A stretch of 64,000 nt of DNA from positions 30,065,083-30,129,082 of the forward strand of contig NC_084671.1 of the NCBI RefSeq assembly GCF_028389875.1, read 5' to 3'. Below, one piece after another: positions 1 through 12,800 of the stretch. Position numbers and translations under genes: made by a program. The stretch's first letter is position 1, and every line of letters starts with the position of its first letter. Below the pieces are notes generated by a model. The model did no database searches, had not been told where the DNA came from, and saw only the letters and a program-made list of their open reading frames with translations. Origin of the DNA: Rhea pennata. Taxonomy: Eukaryota; Chordata; Aves; Rheiformes; Rheidae.

Positions 1-19
1 TGTGCAAGAACACTGGGCA

Positions 20-1800
20 AGATAAAAGATTTTAGATCCATTTATTCAGATATAAAGTGAAAGCAGATGAATGGAGCACAGCCCCACCTTCTCTGCTACC
101 TCCTCCCCTAACTACAAGAAAGGAGAGAAGCAGTCCAAGCAGCAAGTAATAATTTAGTGACAGAAGCATTGTGGTTTCAAGTTCAAACCTTTGCTTTTGG
201 ATGGCATATGGACAGTTAAGAGCATCAGTAGGTCAGTCACGGAGAAATGGGTCATTTGTAGCCAGTTGTCACCACCTTTGGGCACAAAAGCATCAACTGG
301 CAGGTTCTGATCCTAAATGTACAAAACAAAATTTTGTAAACAGAATGCAGCCTGCAGCATGCACTAAGGAAACTACTTCAGCAACTCAGTTTAACTTCAG
401 TTTAGTTTGCATTAAGATAACTCTCTTCCTCAGCTAATCTTTACCCGAATTCTGTTTATGCAGATAAGGACTATAGGCAGACCTGTTACCTTAAAGTAGC
501 TAAAATTTCCCATAGAAGTATGTTGGATCTTTTCACAGTATTCTATCTCTGCTGACCTCTTTGGGATGATTACTTGAAATGGATTTCTCCAGATTAGTTC
601 CTAGAGTATGTTTGTGCACATATTCTGGGGGAAGATAAATCTCCAGAACAGAAAACGAAAAGGTACTAATGCAGCTATGAGGCCTAGTTAACCTTCAGGC
701 CCTCTTCTCATTTGGAAAGGGACCTTCTAACAGGAGGAGTTGGAGGAACTGCTGAACATACCATAGAGGATAATTTGAGAATTTTACAGCCCACTTTTTT
801 GGTACCAGCATAATTAATGCACTAGACTCCCTGCCTGGCACAGGCACAAGTAATCTGATGACTGGTAGATTCTCAGGTGTCCTATTCTGCCCTCTCCCTT
901 CTATGGACTATTCTTTTTTTTTTCCCATGGCTGTGGAATCCCGTTCTCTGCTCAAAGCAACTTCCATAAAGATACTTTCTGTAGAAATTAATAACATTTT
1001 ATGATTTGTTAAGAGATTAACTCACTGAGGAAGAACACATACATTTTCTCTTTTCTTCCTCCTCCTTCCTGCTGTTATACTCAGATTATGTTCCTCTCCA
1101 GTTGGATAAATCTGCTCCAATCTTTCCCGGACAGCCTTTTGCTTATTGAATTGCTAGTCACTTATCTCTTAAATTATCCTAACTGCCTTTTGATAGGATG
1201 TGAGTGGAAAAGGAGTATTGCACCTGCAAGGAAGTGCTGTTACACAAAGCATAATGAGGAATTTTACTGTAGGAAACAGGGACATCCACACTCTTAGGGC
1301 TCCATAGTTGTCTGCCTCCACAGTGCATCCACTGTTAATTTGCATCATTAGGTGCAGTTCAAGTTGGCCACTAAGTCACTAAAGGAATTAAGCGTACATT
1401 TCACCTGCTAAATGAGGGGTGGTTCTATTTAAGCTTCACAGAGGAGTCCCCATGTAAGGATTTAGCACTCTAAGGGTTTCTGCTGCTCCCCCAAAAGGCC
1501 AACTGACCTGCTTTTGTAACAAATAGGCTTTGAATTCCTAGGCACCACTGCATCCACTTCCAGCAATTGCTGAGAAATCCTGACTCCAGCCAGTAAGGCT
1601 CTAATACCCACTTGGTCCTTCACCCCAACACAGACAACACACACTCCATTCAGAAGCTGCACAGAATGCCAGGATGGACAAGAGGCAGGGATGGCAGCAA
1701 GCGCCTATGAAAACTGGTAGCCCCTGGCTCTCAAAGGAGCTTCCCTCCCCCCCTCCTCCCCTCACATAACACAGATTTGCAGTCAGTTTCCTGTTTGCTT
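20..1800 (-). other. ATG4B: ATG4B 3' UTR
   Basis: Sequence downstream of the ATG4B stop to the expected cleavage site just past the AATAAA at 41-46. About 1.8 kb, no repeats seen, and no coding frame of substance on either strand. The 3' end is placed from the signal only. Confidence 0.7.
41..46 (-). terminator. ATG4B: Polyadenylation signal AATAAA of ATG4B
   Basis: Plus-strand tttatt reads AATAAA on the minus strand, about 1.75 kb past the stop codon. Cleavage would fall near 15-30, so the window begins at the end of this transcript. Confidence 0.65.
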
Positions 1801-1874
1801 TCAAAGGGATAAGATTTCAAAGTCTTCATCTTCCGAGTCAAAGAACCTTTCCAATCTGTCGGCATCGGAGGAGT
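1801..1874 (-). CDS. ATG4B: ATG4B terminal coding exon 13 (residues 370-393, stop)
   Basis: Acceptor ..tcttgcag. Encodes [20 protein letters not shown] then ILSL and TGA at 1803-1801. The acidic tail with FEIL is the C-terminal LC3-interacting motif of ATG4B. Confidence 0.97.
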
Positions 1875-4800
1875 CTGCAAGAGAAAAAAACAGAGCACCA
1901 CCTCCATGGAACACACTGACTGCTTTGCATCATAGTGACTCCAGCAGCTAGATGGTAGCAGGATTGGAATCACAGGGCTGCATGTGCAAGGGGTACCATG
2001 ACACACTTGAGCGAAGGCTCTGAAGAGGGGTGAGAACTGACATGTGTCAGTAGCTAGACAATGCACTGGAAAGAGGTATATAGTGTACAATAGATACAGT
2101 AGGTTTCACAGATCCTGCCATAGCCCTAGTGCAGTGCAAATTTCTGTTGTGACTGTTCTTTGTACAATTCTTCCTGTGCAGCAGCTCTGTATTAGAAGAA
2201 TACAATTCTGTCTGAAGAAGCTCAGATGTCGATTAATATCCGCTAAGACTCACAGCCCAGTTAAGTCATACGAGAACATTTGTTTTTCCATGTACTAGAA
2301 AGTGTGACTTATTTTCTGCTATAGTTGCTTTTGATCCAAATTACTGGGGAAGGGAGCAAAAGTAATTGTACAACTTGCCAGAGGCTGTCGCTCAGCTGAA
2401 ACAAAGTAATAGAGTAAGTCCTTGTTCCATCATAGAAGACTTTTGCCAGTTACCTCAAGAACTGATCATAGTGCACTCATTCGAGCAGTGTTTTGCCGCA
2501 CTCTACCCTATTCCCTTTCCTGCTCAGCTTTATCACTCATGTCCCCTCCCAAAAGCAACTGGTACGTTCCATTTTGCAAGGGAGGGGAACATATTTGCAC
2601 CTTACATTCATCCTTCCAGCTCCATGGTGAAGGGGAGCACACACCTACAGGGGAAGCAGCTTTACCATAGGGGAAAACCAAGTGAAAGGGTGTGGGCAAG
2701 ACTGGGATGTAAAGAAACCTACATTAGCTCAGATTTCTTGAAAGCATGCACTAGATTTGGTAAGAACAGCCAGCCAAAAGCTAAACTGCAATGGTTGATT
2801 GTTGGGGACAGAGGAGCACAAGACTACAAACCCCTCCATGCATTTTGTAACAAATTGTTTAATCTTATGATGATGTGCACAAATGCCAATGTCACTGTTT
2901 CTGATCAAACAGTAGTGCTACTGGGTGCTGGCAGTGCAACTTCCAGGGATGCCTCTCAGAGGAGTTGCCCCCTTCACCTAAGTAAAATAGTGAAGTATCC
3001 CACCAGCTGGGGAAAATAAGAACAAGGGACTGGATATTCATGAGAACGAAACTATCATTAATCCCTCTATTGAAGGCCAGGATGGTAAGAGAAACAAAAC
3101 GTCCATAATAGATGGGAGATGCCCTACAACCTAGAGCAGGGGGGAGAGAAAACAAGGAGCCCATTATAAAAAACATTTTTAAAAGGGGGGGGGGCAGAAA
3201 GGCAGCAATTAGAAATAATTTAATACAGACAAGGATCAACAGACTGTTTAAGGGAATTGAATATTCTTGGAGGAAGGGACAAAGTGAGATAAGGAAGGCT
3301 TTGAAAGATCATGCTAAGACGGAAGGAGATAGAGAGAGACAGCAAGGAAGGACAGTGCAGGACACAAATCAATGCCTGGTGATAGGGGAAGTTTATCCAT
3401 GTATACTCACTCTTCTCAGCAGAAGCTATAAATGGCTCTATCTCCTGCAATGTTCATGCCTATTATTAACATGATAAACTGAGCCTGACAGAAGAGATAC
3501 TGCCCAGCATTTGTTCCTTTTTGCATCATCAGGGCTAGGCACTGGTAGTGGCACATGCAAGAGGAAGGAATCCATTACATTGGAACTGAATTTGACCAAA
3601 ACTATCTTTGACCGTTCCCAGTACTCAAAAGCTCAGTGGTTCTCAGCGTTCCCAATGGACTTTTACAATTTCTCCAAACATTCCTTTAGAAATCATACTA
3701 CTGTAACAGCTTGTGAAGTTATTTTTCCAGTCACCATTCACAAGCTCAACTTGAAAAGAATCCTGAGATACTGAGATCTGTTCAAAGCCAAATAACGAGA
3801 TTAACTGACCTAAGAGATTCAGATCAAACAGGAACAAACCAAAAGTCACTGTGCAATTCCATTCATTTTCAGAAAATGAAAGAATCACAGAATCGGTAAG
3901 GTTGGAAGGGGCCTTTGGAGATCAGCTAGTCCACCTACAGCATGTTAGACAGGGTTGCATCCAGGCGGGCCTTGAATATCTCCAGAGAAGGAGACTCCAC
4001 AACCTCTCTGGGCTAACTCCTGCAGTGCTCTGTCACTCCCACAGGAAAAAAATTCCTCCTCATATTCGGATGGAACTTCCTGTGGTTCAGTTTTTGCCCA
4101 TTGCCTCTTGTCCTGTCACATGGGACAACTGAAAAGAGTTTGTCCCCATCCCCTTGACACCCTCCCTTCAAGGACTTACAGACATTGATAAGATCCCTCC
4201 TCAGTCTTCTCTTCTCAAGGCTAAAGAGGCCCAGCTCTCACAGCTGTTCCTCACAGGGCAGATGCTCCAGCCCTCTGATCATCTTGGTAGCCCTATGCTG
4301 GATTCTCTCCAGTAGTTCCATGTCTCTGTTGTACTGGGGAGCCCAGAACAGGATGCAGTACTCGAGATGAGGCCTCACCAGGGCTGAGTAGAGGGGCAGG
4401 ATCACCTCCCTCGACCTGCTGGTGACACTCTGCCTAATGCACCCAAGGAGACCATTGGCTTTTGTGGCCACAAGGGCACATTGCTGGCTCATTGTCAATT
4501 TGTCATCCTTTGCTCTGCCTCCCTGTGTTGCCTTACCTGGTGTGAGATTCAGAACATCAGGATTGGAGAAATGTGATGGCTGGCGTTCTACCAGTTCAAA
4601 CATTGGCAATGCTCCTCTTACCAGGGACAGCTGTGGAGAAAGAGCAGAGCTGTGAGAATGAAAACCTCTGTACTTAAGTTGTTCTGAGGCTAAGAGGAGA
4701 TATATGTTGGACTTCAATGCAGCTGAAAAAACATTTCTCAAATATTTGATTCATACCAGCAGCAGAATTTCAGAACTACATTTTTTCTGGTGCTTTAAGA

Positions 4801-7800
4801 TACTATTTCTGTATTCTTTAAAATGGGATCATGCTATAGAGAACATGCTCTCTGTGTGAAATTTTGGAAATAAGATAATAACCTGTGTTCCCTTCCCAGA
4901 GATATGCTTGAACACAAACCTTTTTGATTTGCTGGCACCAATCATTAAAGTCCTCCTCTGTGTTGCAGAAAAAACCCTGGGGAAAAAAAAAATGTTATCT
5001 TTGTATGATTATAGACTGATCATTTCCGTCATAAGGCTTTATATTAATGCCAAGCAGCATGAGCAGGGCTGCAAGCAGTTACACCACCTGCAATTGCCTT
5101 CCTATAAAGCATAGATTATACTGCTCTGCTAACCTGAATACTCCTCATAGACTCAATGTAGCCAGACTATCCAAGTGCTGGGAACATCAGTATAATAGTT
5201 TGCTGTCCGGCAGAAGGAATCTTGGATAAAAACAGTCCATTGGAAACAAAAGGCAATCATCTCAGATTCAACAGAAAACAGAAAGCGCATGGAATTCAAC
5301 AGCACAACTGGATTCAGGTCAGTCCTTCAAAAGGAATCAAAGCCCACTTAACTGAAATGCAAAGGGAATTTTGCTGTACTGGACTGCTTCCTACAAGGAG
5401 AGCTTCTTTACCAAAGTTACTGTTACTGAAACCCATTGGCAACCGTTGCCCACAACGCAGTGTGCGTGTGGAGTACCCAACCTGTCATCCCTTCCTTTGC
5501 CCTGAGGAAAGTGATGGCTGTAAAACTGCGGGACCACCACATTACTTCAGGTGATCAAGAACCAGCATAAAAACATGCAGCAGGAACGCACCACCGCAAT
5601 GGAAGGGTCAAGCTCAGCAATACTCATTCTGCAGGGAGGGTGCTGGCAGTGGAAGCTTTCATCAGGGAAACAGCTGCTCTCGTTGGGCTCCACTGAAGGC
5701 TGTGTAGTATGAGGATCCAGATAAATGAGCTCCTCACCTGGACAGACAGGCAAGGAGACATGAGCAGGAAGAATAACGCCAGAAGTTGCTCTTCTGAGAA
5801 ACAAATGCTGAGATACGAGGAGGAAGAATGATGACAGAGACAGCTGTAGAGTCCTTACACAAGAATCCCTGTTCTAGGGACAACTTGCTTTCAGCTACTT
5901 CCCCAAGAGCTTCTCATCTAGGCAAAGAGCCAGCTGTCAGCAGAAACACAGTGCCCACTCTACAGGGACACTCCAGGCTCAAGGTACACGGGCTGTTTCA
6001 CTACTGTTCCTGCACAAGCCTTGTAGGGTCCTTTGAATACTAAAGTCAGCCCCAGAAATCTGAAGCACAACCAGCTTGTGGTCTCAGACAGGGAGAGAAA
6101 GGGCAGAAAGGTGGGGAGAGAAAGGGTAAAGGTTCATAGGTTTTCAGAAAGGTAACAACTAAAGGACAGCTCCAAGGTCCTGTGAAGGGAGGTAAGCTCC
6201 GAATCTAAAAAGAGGTCACTATACAGATATCTTTGCAGATAGGATTTAATGTTATACAGCAGAAGTTTTAAGGCTTGTACTATGGCAGTTGCCCCATACT
6301 ACATTGCCCAGATTCTTCAAAGAGGTTCAGCCCACAGAAGCCTTCCACTCCTGCAGGAAGGAGGTACACTGCAGCATGCCCCACAGACTAAGCAGGAGAG
6401 CTGTAGTGCCCTACGATCATTTCCAGCTACGGGTGTGGGGGGAGATGATTGGAAGCTCTTTGCAATACTCTGTGGAGATGGCTGGGCACTCACCTACGTA
6501 GCCAATGAAGTAGTGAGCACTGTTTGGCTTCCCTCCGATCACTCCCAGGGACTGGGGCATCATGAAGCAGTGCTGCAAAAGCAATACAGAAAACACAGCT
6601 GACAGACAATGAGACAGCAAGTGGCAACAAAAGCAAACATCTAAAAATACTGTGGGAAGGAAAGACTCAGACACCAAAAATCAGCAACTCCAGCAGCAAA
6701 ACCCAGCCGTTTCCGGAGAGAAGCTCTGCCAGAAAGGCTGAAGGCTGCAACACAGGGCCTTCAAGGGTCAGGGAAGCAGCTCAGAAACATCTTTAAAATG
6801 GTGACAGCAACATACAAGTAGACTAGATGGAGAAGATAGCACTATTCCAGCACTTAGTGTGGGCAAGGTTCCAGCTTTGCAGAGAAGGACCTGGGAGTGC
6901 TGGTGGACAATAGGTTGACAATGAGCCAGCAATGTGCCCTTGTGGCCACAAAAGCCAATGGTCTCCTTGGGTGCATTAGGCAGAGTGTCACCAGCAGGTC
7001 GAGGGAGGTGATCCTGCCCCTCTACTCAGCCCTGGTGAGGCCTCATCTCGAGTACTGCATCCTGTTCTGGGCTCCCCAGTACAACAGAGACATGGAACTA
7101 CTGGAGAGAATCCAGCATAGGGCTACCAAGATGATCAGAGGGCTGGAGCATCTGCCCTGTGAGGAACAGCTGTGAGAGCTGGGCCTCTTTAGCCTTGAGA
7201 AGAGAAGACTGAGGAGGGATCTTATCAATGTCTGTAAGTCCTTGAAGGGAGGGTGTCAAGGGGATGGGGACAAACTCTTTTCAGTTGTCCCATGTGACAG
7301 GACAAGAGGCAATGGGCAAAAACTGAACCACAGGAAGTTCCATCCGAATATGAGGAGGAATTTTTTTCCTGTGGGAGTGACAGAGCACTGCAGGAGTTAG
7401 CCCAGAGAGGTTGTGGAGTCTCCTTCTCTGGAGATATTCAAGGCCCGCCTGGATGCAACCCTGTCTAACATGCTGTAGGTGGACTAGCTGATCTCCAAAG
7501 GCCCCTTCCAACCTTACCGATTCTGTGATTCTGTGAAAGTCCTAACTGCTGCAGTCAGTGGCAAAATTCCCTCTATTTCAGCAGGACTAGGACTTGCCAC
7601 CAAGTTGCATGTCCTCTCACAAAGGCATGACCATTTAGGAAACTGTCTGTATCTAGCTTCTGTATCTTGATGCACTGTTTATTGAATAAAGGGCAAATTA
7701 CCTAGCCTGAATTTGGAGCTGTCTTACCCATTCAGCTGAGAGACTGACAGCAAGATAATGTGCATCCTGTCTTAGGGATGGAGTCTATACATTTCAAACT

Positions 7801-9428
7801 CTACTGCCTTCTTTCATTCCCCACCACAATCATCAGCCAACTTATATCCTCAATCTATAGTACATGCTCCAAACCTTGAGCCACAAGCAAGTTTGCAACA
7901 CAACATTCATTAGGGTTCAAGTTGCTACCAAGCACAGTGCAGCAGTTGTGCTCAACAAACACTTCAGCAGATTGATAATATCTATAGACAGACAGGGACT
8001 GAGATTTAGCTGTGAGATAAGATCCTCATAAAAATTCCATTTTTATGGCTAAAACCTGCAACCCACATCCAGACCTCCAGTAAGAATTGTCTCTAAACAT
8101 ATTTTTCTTTTGAAAAATTGGACAATTATTTCTGAGCATTTTTGCCCACAGATTCCAGAAATGACTTAATCCACAGCATGGTCTTTAGGCATGAAAACAC
8201 CAGGAATTCAGCTCCAGATGCCCTACCTTTAGTGTTTCAATATAGGCTTCATTGATTTCTGTGAGCCCAAGACGGAGAGGTATCAGCAGCACCAATGGCT
8301 TCCATAGCGAGAGCCTATCTCTAACCTCTACTTCCTTTGGGTACCCATTATAGAGCAGGTCTGACTCCACAGTAGGGAATGCTGCAGCTCCAGCACATGA
8401 GAAGTTGGACTGGCACAACCGCCCTACAGAAAGGGAACATGAGCAAAAAGGATCAGGAACAACCTCAACCTCCAGGCCTTGAATAATTCTATTCTACCTC
8501 TGACCAGCAACTGATATTTATCAAAAACCTACAGCACTTAAAAAGTTTAGAGAGGTCCAGTGCTCTGACAGTGCAATTTACTCCCCACACGGCTTCTGAT
8601 AGAGCTCAGAATTTCATCTAACCTTACATCAAGATTATGCCAAAGCATGCTGTACTTCCAGCCAACATCTGGTGGGCCATTAAAATGCAAATGCTTCCAG
8701 CAGGCAAACAGCTAAGTAACACAAGAAAGCTTCACTTGTAATTTGCACTGTAATAAGATACAAACATGGTATATGTTTAGAGTAGTTTGTAAGACCTATA
8801 GACTTTTTCTTGCAAAAAAATATTGCAGAAGTCAAACAAGTCAAGCCAAAAAACAATCCCAAAGTGCAATCAAAGATAGATTGAGACATTCGAAAGATGT
8901 CAATTTCCTAAAGGGTCATTAAGCCTTTAGGGGTTTAATCAGGGACCATTTAGAAGCTACTTAAGAGATGTAAAGCAGATTAGTCATTAAAATCTGCAAT
9001 TTTAGCGTAAGCTCTGCCTGTAATATATAAGGTAATGTAACTCCTCAAGGCATACACATAGCATAAGCACTATGCATCCCCATTCTATAGGCTTGACAAA
9101 CAGACAGGCAGTAAAAGATACAACTCAGTTTAAGTGAATTCTGGTATAGAAACACCTCTAACCCTACCTGGCCCACTGGTCAATTCCACTATCTGCCAGG
9201 TATGTGTGCATAGATGTGAGGAAAAAAAAAAAACCCACAGCATTTTAACTATGAAGCCAAGCCAAGTAGATAAGGTGCCAGAGACTCATCTGATTTATTC
9301 CTTGCCCGAGCTGAATGCCATGACACCCTAGCAGACAGGACCTTTGTTACCAGCAATTTCAACAAGGTGTTTGCCAACTACTAAAGGTCTGAATCCTAGC
9401 TCATTAAGGAGGGAATGCTACACCCTAG

Positions 9429-9478
<50 letters not shown>

Positions 9479-9816
9479 GAGAGAGAGAGAGAGAGAAAAG
9501 GGAAAAAGAAAGACTTCAAGGTAAAGTCTCAGGAATCACTCTCAGGAGGTACACTCTAGCTGGCTGTACAGCATTGCTTTCTAATTGAGTGTTTTTTCTC
9601 TGCAAAGTATCTGTTATTTTTTAAAGATGATGGAACAGGCATAAAAGTAACCTGTCCTCTAACAATGAGCTTAAGGCCTTCTCAGCTTCTTATCTTTAAA
9701 AAGTCATAGCACTGTTCTCACAGCTGTTTGTGGTGCAACAGATGTCCAAATTAGTATGAGACAACCTGCACTGAAGAATTTGTAACTGCTCCGTATATTT
9801 TCTCTTTAGGTGAGAG

Positions 9817-9850
<34 letters not shown>

Positions 9851-12800
9851 TACATGGCATCTATATGGATCTATATAAAGATAGATACATCTATAGATAT
9901 CTGTATCTCTATTATATACACACACATATGCTATAGCTGCCAGAGGTCCTGAGAAAACTTGAACAGGCATGATTTGTAGTGAATTATCACATTAAAATGG
10001 TAAAGATACTGGTTTATTTGTTGTAGCTGCCCACCTGTTCTGATGATCAGCTGGGCCCAATACAGCTGCCAATCTGGGGCTGTCACCACAGGGTTAGTGC
10101 AATGACAACTGCAGCAACTTCATCAGGCAAACTACCTAGTAATCCTGCATTGTGATACGAACATATTTAACCCTAGTTTAAGCAGTAGGCAGCACAGCAC
10201 AGATTAAATCCATCATGCTTCTTTTGTAGGTTTGGCAGCACTATTGTCCCACAGCACAGTGGAACCTATCTAAAGCTTCCCAGCAATATCCTGGATTCAA
10301 GCAGTTTAGTGCAAACACATTCCAAAGAGTTGATACAGCATCCTCCCTGCTACTGCTTTGGTCAGCTGAGTTTACTCTCTTGGTTTCTCTCCACCTTTCT
10401 GATGCACTGGATCCCCCCAACCTGCACTAAAATCACCTTTCTGATACAGAGGACTGACTCTGAAGGGATAAATAAATGGATGTTTTTCCACTGCAGTAGC
10501 CAAAGGCACTTCCTATTCATCTTGGGATGAACAGCTGCCCACTACAGTATTAGAAACTGAATTTAATAAATGTAGAATACAGCATTAACTTCTGAATGCC
10601 CTAAACATCTGTGGACAGTGAAGCATAACATACATAAGCACACACATACAGACACATTAACACAGTCACTTTTAAGTCCTAGAAAACGGTACACCGTGAT
10701 TCACATTTGAGACAAACAAATCAACCAACCCACCTCCACATTACAAGCTCTATAAAAACGTTACTTGAACTGTTGTCAGTGGTCAACACAAGCCACACAG
10801 ACAAGAAACTGCAGCATACCCAGGCCTTGCAGCCAGCATGCCTCAGTTTAGAAGTAGGTTTTTTCAGGCTGAAGGTGAAATAAACCCAGTTCCTGTCTTA
10901 ATGTTGGCCCTTACTTAAGCCAAGAACATCAGCACATGACTACTAGTAATTAAGGTTAGACATGCACTTCTGCTCAATCAGATCTTACATTTCTTGACCT
11001 TTCCACTGACACTAACCAGTAAGAAATGCAACTTTGAAAAATGACAACCCTGCACTGTGAGGAAAAACTATCTTGCCCGTTTCAGCTCCATGGCAGCCTA
11101 AGCCAATCTAACTGCCATCTGCTGTGATCCCACCGTTAATTTTGCACTGGGTACTGTGCTTATTGGTCTGTTTTGTGTGTCATTTCAGCACAGTATTGAA
11201 TGTTTTGTGCTGGGTAAGTGCCTCATGAGTTACAGTCTCACAAGCACTAGAGCAAGACAGTGGGAGGATGGTGGGGCCAGGACAATGCAGGACTGCAGCA
11301 ACCAGTGATTCAGCTATTTGGCTTTGGCTGCCTGGGCACTGAAGCCTGAGCAAGCACACTAGGTATGAACAGGTTCCACAGCTTATTATTAGCCTCCAGA
11401 GTCATCCTATTGTCAGGAGGAACTAGAAAAGAGTAACCACTCCTTAAGATTTCTCTGGAGACGGCTTCCCTTAATCTTTTTTTTTTTTTTTTTTTTTTTT
11501 GGGGGGGGGGGGTGAGCGGGGGGAAAGAGGTCAAGTTTGCTCATTTTCAGAGATCTGTTTCTGCTTTCTTATTCTGCCTAATGGCAGAGCTGTTTCTACC
11601 CCACTGAAAGAGAGAGGAAGCAGCCATTTACTGCTTGCTACATGTAGCCAAAACCAGATTTAGCACTACCTCTCAGGTAGCTCCCAACAATTGTCTGAAG
11701 GTCAGCAGGCCTTCTCTTCAGATTCAGAGGCCACAACATCAAGTCAGAGGCTTTATCAGACAAAGCAAAAAACAAAGAGGGTTCCCTGCCCTAGAACAGC
11801 AATTCTCACTTGGTTTCAGCATACAGTCACACACAGCTTTAAGACAGGATGTTCACTTCACGTTTGTTGTGCTCTATTACTATATGCTTCCCAGTTCTTC
11901 CTTGGCTTCTTCCTGTCACAAAACCCATCACATTTTACCTCTGTGTGATACTTACTAATTTCTTCCATCACTACAGTGTTGTCCATGGCTACATGCACTG
12001 CCAGTGAACTCCATGTATCAAAAGCGGCAAGTTTTCTAGAGGAAAGGGTTTTTTTAAAAAAAAGTAAAGACTCAAAGACTCATTACAATACACAAGTAAA
12101 GAATGGTGTTGTACCAAAGAGGAGAAAATCAATTAGAGAGACTGATTTTTCATCAATTATGCTGTAAAGTATGTTTTCACACATATAACGTAGTTGTAGA
12201 ATTCATTGGCACTAGTTAAAAGGGCTAGAAATATAAATAGGCTGCAAATGGGATCACATCTGTGAATGTGTCTCTCAGCAGCTATTAAATAAAATAGCTC
12301 AGATAAAAACCTCTAACGTAAAGTCCCATAACTTATGCTTGCCAGAAAAATCAGCGAGCGTACCAGGGGCGGGGTGGAAATCATTGTATCCCAAATATCT
12401 CCCGATGGCCTAAAGCAGATTCTGCAGCATACACCTGAACTGGAAGATCAGTTTTTTGGCAATCACAGTCTGTATCAGGGAGCTCCCAGCTCATCTAATG
12501 AAAGAAGCTAGCATAAAGCATAATGACAGGAGGAAGAGTGTTTCCAAGAAGACAGCAGTGGCCAAATATGGCTGGTTTTACTATGTCCCAGTTCATGCTC
12601 CAGGACAGCACTGATCCTCTGCCTACCACCAGAGAAGCCAGGCAGCAAGTGTTTACGCTGTCTTATGCTCATGCATTTAATGCTTGATGGCCTGTCAGCA
12701 GCCCTTTGATGATGAGACATTGTTGTGAGGTCAGCAGAGGCAACTCTCAGATGCTAGCATAGATCCAAATGACAATGATCATCTACTTTGATAGTTGCTT

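Larger units (their letters stand above)
3881..7532. repeat. 618-nt inverted repeat (arms 3881-4498 and 6915-7532)
   Basis: Reading the reverse complement of the left arm against the right arm base by base, I found equal length (618) and no difference, including a T7 run and several non-consensus CR1 bases. The 2.4-kb spacer holds ATG4B exons 9-12. Confidence 0.85.
8424..11955 (-). other. ATG4B: ATG4B intron 7
   Basis: Holds the T11-A38/(GA)n, (GT)n and T24-G12 tracts. No mobile element or other gene recognised. Confidence 0.85.

Noticed and set aside
2366..3019. 217-codon open frame on the plus strand inside ATG4B intron 12
   Set aside because: No recognisable domain, antisense within an intron, other overlapping frames are also open, and composition is not protein-like. 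Treated as chance.
4238..4741. 167-codon minus-strand frame joining ATG4B exon 12 and CR1
   Set aside because: It is exon 12 read through its donor into the CR1; splicing to exon 13 gives the exact family C terminus.
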